Below, piece by piece: positions 1 to 6,819 of a DNA stretch of 8,999 bases. The number at the start of each line of letters is the position of its first letter. Within the stretch, counting starts at the first letter, position 1. The translations under genes were made by a program, and so were the position numbers. Source of the stretch: Fluviicola sp. (lineage in GTDB: Bacteria; Bacteroidota; Bacteroidia; Flavobacteriales_D; Crocinitomicaceae); the NCBI RefSeq assembly GCF_030151805.1, contig NZ_JASLCN010000504.1, positions 1-8,999 on the forward strand, read 5' to 3'. The notes under the pieces are model-generated. The model was not told the origin of the DNA. It did no database searches and saw only the letters and a program-made list of their open reading frames with translations.

Positions 1-1169
1 AGACAATCGTACAGGAAGGAGGAACGAACTTCCGTTTTCAGAAGAATAAAACGACTTTGCAATTGGGATTGAGTTATCAGAATACACTCCTGATGAATAC
101 ACAGCAATTTCCAACAGACCGCGATGTGAACCTGTCGTTTAATTCAATCCTGCCGAATGTACGCTTCAAATACGATTTCACGAAGTCGAAAAGTTTGATG
201 CTGAACTACCGTGCAGGAACACGCAATCCAACGATTGACCAATTACAGAATGTGATAGACAACTCAAATCCGCTGTCATTATCCTCCGGGAATCCCGATT
301 TGAAGCAGCAATACAATCACCGGGTATTCGGGCGCTTCAATGCAACGAATATCCAGAAAGCAACGAACTTCAACATCTTCTTCGGAGGGGAAATGAACAG
401 CAATTACATTTCCAACGGAACGATCATCGCAACCAGTGATACGGTTATTAATGGGAACGTGTTGTTGCAGCGCGGAGCACAATTTCGTCAGCCGGTGAAC
501 CTGGATGGAAGCTGGAATGCGAGAACAACAATCTCCTACGGAATTCCGATCACAAAACTGAAGCTGAACATGAATTTCTATGTGGGCGGAGCGTATACGG
601 TTGCACCTGGTCTCATCAACAACGTAGTGAACAAAGCAAAGACCAGCAATGCAAACGGAGGATTAACAATTTCAAGCAATATCAGTGAGAAAATAGATTT
701 CACGATTGGTTATACACTGAACTACAATAATGTGGTGAATACCCGTCAGAACGTCGCTAAGAACGAGTACTTTGTACACAATGTCAATGCGCGTTTCAAC
801 TGGATTATCAAGGAACGTTTGGTGATTAACAGTACGTATTCCGTGAATGCATACGCAGGTTTGGGCTCGGGCTACAACCAAACAATTATGTTGTGGAACG
901 GCGGGATCGGTTATAAACTCTTAAAGCAAAAACAACTGGAACTGCGCGTTTCCGTATTCGATATTCTGAACAACAACAACAGTATTACACGGAACGTCAC
1001 GGAATCCTATATCGAAGACGTGAAATCGAACGTGTTGAACAGGTATTACATGTTCACAGTGACTTATAACATCCGCAACTTCGGAACAAAAGCTCCCGAA
1101 ACGAAAGAAACACGACCGCAGGAGGGAGGATTCGGAGGTTCACCGTTTGGAGGCCCGCCATCACACTAG
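1..1169 (+). CDS. TonB-receptor-type outer-membrane beta-barrel protein, C-terminal part (5' truncated by window edge)
   Basis: The frame is open from base 3 to the TAG at 1167-1169, giving 388 visible residues; the beginning of the gene lies left of the window. The TTG at 57-59 is an internal leucine codon, not a start. The visible part is built of alternating amphipathic stretches ending in polar turns, as in a transmembrane beta-barrel. The stretches PNVRFKYDF (visible residues 51-59), YRAGTRNPTIDQLQ (69-82) and DNSNPLSLSSGNPDLK (86-101) match my memory of the outer membrane protein beta-barrel family (PF14905-like) found at the C-terminus of Bacteroidota TonB-dependent receptors. The last barrel strand is followed by a charged and then glycine-rich tail (GGFGGSPFGGPPSH). 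The protein should sit in the outer membrane; substrate and transport role cannot be told without the plug domain. It converges on the minus-strand operon and appears unrelated to it. Sampled sequence is GC-richer than the operon. Confidence 0.85.
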   Translation, partial: TIVQEGGTNFRFQKNKTTLQLGLSYQNTLLMNTQQFPTDRDVNLSFNSILPNVRFKYDFTKSKSLMLNYRAGTRNPTIDQLQNVIDNSNPLSLSSGNPDLKQQYNHRVFGRFNATNIQKATNFNIFFGGEMNSNYISNGTIIATSDTVINGNVLLQRGAQFRQPVNLDGSWNARTTISYGIPITKLKLNMNFYVGGAYTVAPGLINNVVNKAKTSNANGGLTISSNISEKIDFTIGYTLNYNNVVNTRQNVAKNEYFVHNVNARFNWIIKERLVINSTYSVNAYAGLGSGYNQTIMLWNGGIGYKLLKQKQLELRVSVFDILNNNNSITRNVTESYIEDVKSNVLNRYYMFTVTYNIRNFGTKAPETKETRPQEGGFGGSPFGGPPSH

Positions 1170-1215
1170 GTTCTGAAAGATTACCTGATTGCAGATTTGT
1201 ATATGAGTGTTTTCC

Positions 1216-1243
1216 TCCCCCTTTATCCCCCTCCAAAGGGGGA
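1216..1243. repeat. GC-rich inverted repeat with two alternative hairpins
   Basis: TCCCCCTTT at 1216-1224 is perfectly complementary to AAAGGGGGA at 1235-1243 (9-bp stem, 10-nt loop). The inner TCCCCCT at 1226-1232 also pairs perfectly with AGGGGGA at 1237-1243 (7-bp stem, loop CCAA). The two hairpins share the same 3' arm and are mutually exclusive. It lies 46 bp after the stop of the beta-barrel gene and could end its transcript, but no T-run follows on the plus strand. From memory, similar C/G-run elements recur between genes in Bacteroidota genomes, so an interspersed repeat is the alternative. Confidence 0.55.
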
Positions 1244-1341
1244 ATTTGCAAATAGATAAACAATTGAATATCAGTATTTTTTAATGGTAAATCTAAAGTT
1301 GGGCACTAAAAAGGGTAATATTGTACTCCTAACTGTTCTTT

Positions 1342-1378
1342 GAATTTCTAAACAATCCCTTAGATTCTTTAGAAATTC
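1342..1378 (+). terminator. AT-rich 11-bp inverted repeat, possible terminator
   Basis: GAATTTCTAAA at 1342-1352 is perfectly repeated in inverted form as TTTAGAAATTC at 1368-1378, with a 15-nt loop. On the plus strand it is followed by CTTTTAATTT, a weak T-rich tail, so it could terminate plus-strand transcription about 170 bp after the beta-barrel gene. On the minus strand the stem is followed by AAAGAACAG, which does not fit a terminator for the operon. The stem has only three G/C pairs, so strength is doubtful; a protein-binding site is the alternative. Confidence 0.35.
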
Positions 1379-1516
1379 CTTTTAATTTACTCATGATACT
1401 GATTAAACTACTATTCTATTACTTCTAACAAATATACATCACTCGAAACAATATTGAAAACATATAGCCTCAGTTTAAGAACTATTCTCAAAACGCCTTC
1501 TAAAAATTACTAAAGA

Positions 1517-2266
1517 TTAAAACCTTTTTACCATTTGAATACTTTTATCCACGGGGAACCACAAATTATCATTTTCTTCAACAGATCTGTGAGTTATAAA
1601 TGCGATCAAATTCGAAATAAAAAAGGAAAAGGATAATTCGCTAATCTCATAAATGCAGTTGGGATTGTAAGCATTTGAGAGGTCTAGATTCCATAGTTTA
1701 TAAAAATAACTATCGTTAAATGAGATATGGTTCACACAGTATTTATTCCACTCAATATCATTTAGGTTGTCTCGAGCATCTAATATTCTTTCAGCGATAA
1801 CATCAATATTATGTACAGAAGATTCAAATGAAAATATTCCGTTAAAAATCAAATGAGGTTTTCCTACGAATGCCTTATTAATAAACTTTCCATTTTCATT
1901 GCATATCCGAACTACGTTTCCATAGTTTTGATTCAATAAGTCGGCTTTGACCTCAATAATTCCAACAACCGCATCCGCCGTCAGAATTACAAAATCATTT
2001 TCCTTGAATAGAACGGGATATGCGGTATCATAAATAATGAGATCGATTTGCTTTGAGGCTTGATGATCACCTCTCTCGTGTGTCGGTTGAACCACAAATC
2101 CAGTTCCAATACGATACTTTTCCGGGAGGAATCGTTCGATCATTGTTTTCAATATCACTTCATGGTGTCTTCCGTCTTCACCCCAATGTTGTATTAAGTT
2201 TCGAACTCTATTCTTTAAAGCAAGTAGTTCTTTTGCCGTTGATTTATGAAATTCAATTATATCCAT
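1517..2266 (-). CDS. DUF6602-like protein, putative PD-(D/E)XK-type nuclease
   Basis: This 249-residue protein looks like a member of the DUF6602 family, recognised from the order of its conserved blocks. A helical N-terminus is followed by HHEVILK around E36, then RFLPEKYRIGTGFVV (45-59), QIDLIIYD (73-80), PVLFKE (84-89) and GIIEVKADL (102-110). E36, D75 and the E105-V106-K107 triad after a beta-strand fit the spacing of a PD-(D/E)XK active site. DNA or RNA cleavage is therefore a reasonable inference, but it is not a proven activity of this family as far as I know. The C-terminal half (about 115-249) is less recognisable and ends with a hydrophobic helix-like stretch at 211-224. The start is ATG at 2264-2266, 43 bp after the HNH stop, the widest gap in the operon, with no Shine-Dalgarno. 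It is the last gene of the minus-strand run and probably shares its transcript. It looks full length. Confidence 0.75.
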   Translation of the reverse strand: MDIIEFHKSTAKELLALKNRVRNLIQHWGEDGRHHEVILKTMIERFLPEKYRIGTGFVVQPTHERGDHQASKQIDLIIYDTAYPVLFKENDFVILTADAVVGIIEVKADLLNQNYGNVVRICNENGKFINKAFVGKPHLIFNGIFSFESSVHNIDVIAERILDARDNLNDIEWNKYCVNHISFNDSYFYKLWNLDLSNAYNPNCIYEISELSFSFFISNLIAFITHRSVEENDNLWFPVDKSIQMVKRF

Positions 2267-2309
2267 TTTATTAGATTTTAAGATAAAGCACTAGAATAAG
2301 ACTGACCTT

Positions 2310-3002
2310 TTATTTTTTAGTATTGTCTGTCAAACGAACCTTCAATTCAATAACGGTATCACGTGAAATGTCGCCTTTAGTTATTTTGGAATGACAGGTA
2401 GGGCACAACATTAAAAGATTACCCATTTCATTATTTTGAGGATTTTCATCGATGTGATGAATTTGGAAGTGCCCTATATCATCATTCGGACATAAAGGAC
2501 AAGTGGAATTAATCTCTTTCTGAAGTAAGGCTTTTGTTTTTGCCGGAATTGATTTTCTCTTTTTGTTATTACTTTTCTTCTGATTGAACATATAATAACT
2601 AAACTCGGGGCATTCAGAATAATGTTGGCATTTGAGAGCTCTACTTTTCGGTTCTTGATAGTATTTGTCGTAATCTCCTGCTGTACAAGCAACTTTTGGA
2701 ATCATTGCATTCATTCCATCAAATAAATTTACTTCCGGACATGCACCTGAAAAGTACATATTGGAATTACCTTTGATCATATGTATTGATTCACCTTGAA
2801 CTTGAATCTGTTTTTCTTTAAAGTCGTCATTTAGAACACCTTTTTTCTGTAAAAGATCAATTCCATCTTCATTTGGATAATGTTTGTAGTAATCTGAAAA
2901 AATATAAATTGTATCCGCTCGTCTTGTACAATAATTCAAAATGGGACAACGCAACGGAAGCCGTTTTTGTTCACTGATAAGATAATACTCTTTTTCGTCC
3001 AT
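2310..3002 (-). CDS. HNH endonuclease with cysteine-rich N-terminal region
   Basis: This 230-residue protein has a clear HNH/McrA-type nuclease domain at about 165-210. A CPLC knuckle (C168, C171) precedes FQIHHIDENP (H182, H183, D185), then N195 and LCPTCH (C200, C203, H204). The two CxxC pairs should bind a structural zinc ion, and the HH-D-N-H set is the usual catalytic beta-beta-alpha-metal core. The N-terminal 140 residues carry six further cysteines, C19, C25, C88, C106, C125 and C131 (pattern CPxxxxC, then CxxxxxC), and may form a second metal-binding or sensor module. I cannot name this part. A lysine-rich linker (142-150) joins the halves. The start is ATG at 3000-3002, 26 bp after the GIY-YIG stop, without a Shine-Dalgarno. 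Standalone HNH proteins of this size act as effectors in several defence systems and also as restriction or homing enzymes. Its place inside the helicase-nuclease operon favours defence. Confidence 0.8.
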   Translation of the reverse strand: MDEKEYYLISEQKRLPLRCPILNYCTRRADTIYIFSDYYKHYPNEDGIDLLQKKGVLNDDFKEKQIQVQGESIHMIKGNSNMYFSGACPEVNLFDGMNAMIPKVACTAGDYDKYYQEPKSRALKCQHYSECPEFSYYMFNQKKSNNKKRKSIPAKTKALLQKEINSTCPLCPNDDIGHFQIHHIDENPQNNEMGNLLMLCPTCHSKITKGDISRDTVIELKVRLTDNTKK

Positions 3003-3028
3003 AGCATATAGTATTAATGAGAGTTGTT

Positions 3029-3580
3029 TTAATGCTTTCCAATAATCGGATGTAGATTTTGCGCAACCTTTAATTCGATTACTCCCATAAGATCTGCCAT
3101 TTCAGGAATAAATTCCATTACATTTAATTTCAGTTTCAAATTCATTCCTTTGGACCAATGGAATAATTGTAAACCCGATGTATATGGGTTTTTACTATAC
3201 CCCAAATGTGTTACAATACGGCCAGAAACTCCCTTTTTAACCTTTCCTACATAGAGATATTTTGAATTTGGAATAGTGTATTTCCACATTGCAGAATTTG
3301 ACCTAACACCTGATGTATTTTTGTATTCAATTAGCTTTTGTCTAATTTCCTCGTGAGTGTTTTCAGAAAGGATCTCAAACCAATAAAGAACAGGACCATT
3401 CATACTTTTTAGAGTATCAAAAAGTTCCTTAAAATCAGTTGATTTGCGAACATCATTATTCATAAAGTCACCAAGTGAATCACACCAAATGACTTCACTA
3501 TGCTCTTTTATAACTCCAGCTAAAAGAGATTTTTGAAAAATTTCAATTTGCTCGTTTTTAATCTTTGATATTAAATCCAT
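3029..3580 (-). CDS. GIY-YIG nuclease-like protein
   Basis: The 183-residue protein has a C-terminal domain laid out like a GIY-YIG nuclease. A strand with VLYWFEI (64-70) stands where GIY is expected and YLYVGKV (108-114) where YIG is expected. R121 follows in GRIVTH at the usual catalytic arginine position. ELKVAQNLHP (169-178) gives the metal-binding glutamate E169 and the family's terminal N-x-x-P element. GIY is degenerate to VLY and YIG to YVG, both tolerated in the superfamily, so activity is plausible but unproven. About 60 N-terminal residues are helical-looking and unassigned. The 27 residues after R121 include WSKG and may form a substrate-binding insert. The start is ATG at 3578-3580, only 5 bp after the stop of the PLD-helicase, implying translational coupling and joint function. 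The gene is full length. A degenerate, non-catalytic subunit is the main alternative. Confidence 0.65.
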   Translation of the reverse strand: MDLISKIKNEQIEIFQKSLLAGVIKEHSEVIWCDSLGDFMNNDVRKSTDFKELFDTLKSMNGPVLYWFEILSENTHEEIRQKLIEYKNTSGVRSNSAMWKYTIPNSKYLYVGKVKKGVSGRIVTHLGYSKNPYTSGLQLFHWSKGMNLKLKLNVMEFIPEMADLMGVIELKVAQNLHPIIGKH

Positions 3581-3585
3581 AGTTC

Positions 3586-6500
3586 TTATTGCTTATTTGC
3601 AACCCCAATAATGCAAGAAGCAATCTTACTGTCAATGTCTTCTGTGAATCGGGTGTTGTTCACGATTTTCAATAAGACCTTCTCATTGAAAATGATATTT
3701 TTATCGTTTTTCAAATTGTTTAAATTGAAAAGTTTCTTTCTTCGTCCTTGATTCGCTCTTTTATCATTCAAATAAGGTTGTAGAACTATTATCCACTCAT
3801 CTGCAAAGTGTTCGTAGTCGACTATAAATTCAAGCTTCCTAGAAAAAAACTTGAGCAGTTGATCAATTACTTCACCTTCTTCATGCGAAATTTCCTTTCG
3901 CTTTCGCTGACGTGTTAAGATATGCTCAGCTACCTCTAGAGCACGTTTTTTCTTTGGAGGAAGTAATTCACGCTCTTTTTGTTTGAAAAGATTAATATAG
4001 TGTTCCAATGAAGTTTGCTGCCATTCCAAACTATTAGACTTTTTAAAAACGCTATCCCTAAGCAATTGACAAATATCCGGTAAGTGACCATGTACCTCAT
4101 CCTTTGAATCAATAAAGTACCATCTAGGACTACGCTCTTTATCTCCTTTTAAAGCAATGAAACACCAATCATGTTCACTTCCTACAAATGAAACCCTTGT
4201 TCTAATACTAACCTCTATTCCTTTGTATTGATTATATACCTCTTCGGTAATCAAAGCATTCTCTCCTTCTTTCAGCGAAACAAATGATTGAAAACTATCA
4301 TTCACTCCTTCCCAGGATTCTTGTTTATCATTGAATTCCTTGAACTCATCCATCATTTCTGATACCGAATCAGTGTTAGCAAAATGTCTATCTTTCAGCA
4401 GTTCCGGAATATGAACATTTGTTCCGTATAGCTTATCCACCAGAGCATTTGTATCGATTATTCGTTTATCTGCTTTTAGTGAATATTCTTCGGAATCATT
4501 AGGCCAAAATACTGTAATTGAATCGTGAAAACTATCCATTCGGTCTGCTCTTCCTATGCGTTGTTCTACAATTCTTAAAACACTAGGTAAATCCAAAAGT
4601 ACTACTGCTGATGCTTTCTGTAGATCGACACTTTCAGACATTTTATCTGAACACAAAGCAATAATAGGTTCCGTTAAGGTCGAGTTTAGACTAAAAACTT
4701 CCAAAACCTTCTTACTATCCTTATCTTTCTCACTCCCCGAAGCAATAAGTATATTTTGGTCCTTGTATTTTTCCTTGAATAATTTTCGCAAATAATATAA
4801 AGTAATCACAGTACTATCAAATGCAAGTACATGTGTATGATTCTTCTGAATATTTATTAATTGCTGCAATTTTCCTTCTTCTCTTTTTCCCGACAACTTT
4901 TTTGCGAGAGTTGAAATTTGATGATATATAGATAAATCTCTCTGACATGCTTGGACATATAGCTCTCGATTCGTCAACCATTCAGGGAAATATTCATTTT
5001 TAAAGATGTTACTCTTCTTAGGTAGTTCGTCTTTTTCAAGAATTCTCTGAATCGTTGCGATTTTGTCTCCAGATTGATTTGATTTCCCTTCAAATTGAAA
5101 ATGATTTTCGGCTGCTTTTGTTCCTTCAATATGTTCAACTAAAGCTACATGAGATGATCTTAATGCAGCTCTAATTTGATAAATACAAAGTGCCTGGCCA
5201 GCTCTGATTCGATTTTTTATATAAGCTTCTTTACTTTCTTCATTCGTTAATTCAAATTCAGGCTTACTGAATTTTGTAAGGTGAGTTATCCCATGGATTT
5301 GTTTGGCCAATTCGGTAATCTCTGCAACAATTTCTTTGTCTTTATTTGTTTCTTTTGTTTCATAGGTTTCAGCAATTTGATTAGGAAACTTACAGTTATT
5401 ATCTAAGCTATTCCGATATTTATCTGGTTCTTTTCGAATCTCAGTATTCAAAGCTCGTTTGGTACGTCTAACAGTAAATGTGCTGATAAAATCACGTAAT
5501 TGTTGGATATGTTGCTCAGTCTTTTTATTCCTTTTCTGAACTAATTCTTCAAAGATTAAAAATTGCTCATCACTTAAATTGTCAATATCCAACAATTCGA
5601 TTAACTGTAATAAATCTTCAAGTTTCTTACTGATTGGAGTAGCTGTAACCAATAACTTGAATCCTGCCCGGTTTTGTTTTAATGTTTCCGTACGATTAGA
5701 ATATTGCGATAAATAATTGTGAGCTTCATCAACAGTTAAAATGTGAGCTATTTGAAGTTTTCTTTCAATGTCTTTTTTTCGTTCTTCCGTAGCGTTACTT
5801 AAAAGTCCCATCGATATGACCGAATTGATCTTCTCTTGTTCCTGGAATTCCGTATTCCATTTTTTTACTACTAATGGAGGACAAATCGCAAGAGCATTCG
5901 TATGGTGATTTCTTCCTGATTCAAATAACCAATGCTGTAAGGAAAGAACAATAGACGTACACATCTTAGTTTTGCCAGCACCCGTTGGATCTGCTATGAG
6001 TACATTAGATTGACTTTGAAGGATAGTCATTGCTTGGGCTAGCCCCTTCCACTGCGTAGGCCATAAATTCGCGTTTTGCAGTTTCTCGAGAATTTCCCTG
6101 TAAGAAGTTAACCATTCTCCCTCCAACATTTCCGCTATTGCGCGAGCCAAAGCTTCCTGCCAAGATACTTGTTGAATCAGATTTTTCAACAAATCAATCA
6201 TTTTTGCATTGTAATCAGCAGCGTCTTCCCAATAACTATTTCCGATTAATTGAATCCCTTCATATTGTTTTTGTTCATTAGGTACATTTCTGCATACTCG
6301 AATATTGGCTTCATCTTGGTCATTCAATCCATTTTTACTGAAGTTGGAAGAGCCTAAAATTGCATATTGATCACCGACATACAACTTGGCGTGTAGTTTG
6401 TCTAAATATTTAAATTCAACTTTCTTTTGATTGATCTTTTCAATTAGATTAATTACCGATCCCCCATACATGATTGAAAGTCCTTTTTTGAGCCAGTATT

Positions 6501-6801
6501 CTTTGATCTCTTTATCCAGTTTCACCATTGAGTATCCTTTTCTTCCACGGATATTAGGTTCAAAACCGATCAGAATTCGTACCCTTTTCAATCGCTCGAA
6601 TTCTTCTGATCCAAAAAAGTCAATTAAGTTAGACAAAGAGGTAAATCCTGTCAAAATCAAGTATTCTTCGCTTTCAAGTATGTCGTTATAGACAATGGTT
6701 TGAACCATCCGTTGGTGAGCAGACAAATTCAGCGGGAAAAATTCCTGCTTGGGCCAACGGTAGGCGTAGAAGTCTAATGATATTTGAACGTCTGTATTCA
6801 A
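3586..6801 (-). CDS. PLD-nuclease/Swi2-Snf2-like helicase fusion
   Basis: This 1071-residue protein has an N-terminal phospholipase-D-type nuclease domain and a superfamily 2 helicase. The PLD part (about 25-190) carries one complete HxK(x4)D motif, H137-A-K139 to D144, then GSSN (150-153) and a downstream N-D-E stretch, so it probably dimerises to build the active site. Helicase lobe 1 shows PTGAGKT (272-278), DEAH (358-361) and VTATP (385-389). VRRTKR (444-449) resembles the Swi2/Snf2 RRxK element. About 200 residues (460-650) then separate the lobes. Lobe 2 has HVLAFDS (657-663), SDKMSESVDLQ (718-728) and EQRIGRADR (746-754). The last 200 residues are unassigned, with a basic patch near 949-969. 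The start is TTG at 6799-6801: an in-frame stop lies three codons upstream and the next Met is residue 32. It follows the UvrD-like gene by 18 bp. The likely role is ATP-driven DNA translocation coupled to cleavage. DISARM and Mokosh use similar parts in other arrangements. Confidence 0.85.
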   Translation of the reverse strand: MNTDVQISLDFYAYRWPKQEFFPLNLSAHQRMVQTIVYNDILESEEYLILTGFTSLSNLIDFFGSEEFERLKRVRILIGFEPNIRGRKGYSMVKLDKEIKEYWLKKGLSIMYGGSVINLIEKINQKKVEFKYLDKLHAKLYVGDQYAILGSSNFSKNGLNDQDEANIRVCRNVPNEQKQYEGIQLIGNSYWEDAADYNAKMIDLLKNLIQQVSWQEALARAIAEMLEGEWLTSYREILEKLQNANLWPTQWKGLAQAMTILQSQSNVLIADPTGAGKTKMCTSIVLSLQHWLFESGRNHHTNALAICPPLVVKKWNTEFQEQEKINSVISMGLLSNATEERKKDIERKLQIAHILTVDEAHNYLSQYSNRTETLKQNRAGFKLLVTATPISKKLEDLLQLIELLDIDNLSDEQFLIFEELVQKRNKKTEQHIQQLRDFISTFTVRRTKRALNTEIRKEPDKYRNSLDNNCKFPNQIAETYETKETNKDKEIVAEITELAKQIHGITHLTKFSKPEFELTNEESKEAYIKNRIRAGQALCIYQIRAALRSSHVALVEHIEGTKAAENHFQFEGKSNQSGDKIATIQRILEKDELPKKSNIFKNEYFPEWLTNRELYVQACQRDLSIYHQISTLAKKLSGKREEGKLQQLINIQKNHTHVLAFDSTVITLYYLRKLFKEKYKDQNILIASGSEKDKDSKKVLEVFSLNSTLTEPIIALCSDKMSESVDLQKASAVVLLDLPSVLRIVEQRIGRADRMDSFHDSITVFWPNDSEEYSLKADKRIIDTNALVDKLYGTNVHIPELLKDRHFANTDSVSEMMDEFKEFNDKQESWEGVNDSFQSFVSLKEGENALITEEVYNQYKGIEVSIRTRVSFVGSEHDWCFIALKGDKERSPRWYFIDSKDEVHGHLPDICQLLRDSVFKKSNSLEWQQTSLEHYINLFKQKERELLPPKKKRALEVAEHILTRQRKRKEISHEEGEVIDQLLKFFSRKLEFIVDYEHFADEWIIVLQPYLNDKRANQGRRKKLFNLNNLKNDKNIIFNEKVLLKIVNNTRFTEDIDSKIASCIIGVANKQ
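6799..6801 (-). promoter_or_regulatory. TTG start codon of the PLD-helicase
   Basis: Reading the minus strand, a TAA stop at 6811-6813 is followed in frame by GAA, TTA, AAA and then TTG at 6799-6801. TTG is therefore the only bacterial start codon ahead of the PLD domain. The next ATG encodes residue 32, which would remove the beginning of the domain. Upstream sequence is A-rich without a GGAGG motif, as is common in Bacteroidota. A rare start may lower expression of this enzyme relative to its neighbours, which start with ATG. Confidence 0.6.
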
Positions 6802-6819
6802 TTTTAATTCTTAGAATTA

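Larger units (their letters stand above)
1170..1516. other. Intergenic gap between convergent genes
   Basis: This 347-bp stretch separates the 3' end of the beta-barrel gene (+) from the 3' end of the last operon gene (-). I see no convincing coding frame in it. A minus-strand frame over 1054-1263 exists only because it reads through the GC-rich repeat-like element. It holds two inverted repeats, listed separately. From about 1250 onward it is strongly AT-rich, so the composition change towards the operon begins here. No clear T-tract terminator for the minus-strand operon was found between 1380 and 1516. Confidence 0.7.

Noticed and set aside
57..59. TTG as start codon of the beta-barrel gene
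   Set aside because: The frame is open to base 3 and the upstream codons read as continuing barrel sequence, so the gene is cut by the window edge.
1054..1263. A 69-codon minus-strand open frame containing IPPLEGDKGGGK
   Set aside because: It runs antisense through the end of the beta-barrel gene and translates the GC-rich repeat element at 1216-1243. This kind of peptide typically comes from translated intergenic repeats and has no domain features.
1450..1516. Weak stem TTGAGAA-TAG-TTCTTAA on the minus strand as a terminator of the operon
   Set aside because: It has a 3-nt loop, needs a G-T pair and is not followed by a T-run.
2474..2692. Second minus-strand frame overlapping the HNH gene
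   Set aside because: It is a frame shadow of the HNH gene, which has intact zinc and catalytic residues in the other frame.
4556..4795. Plus-strand open frame inside the PLD-helicase gene
   Set aside because: It is antisense to the second helicase lobe, whose motifs are intact, and its translation shows no domain.
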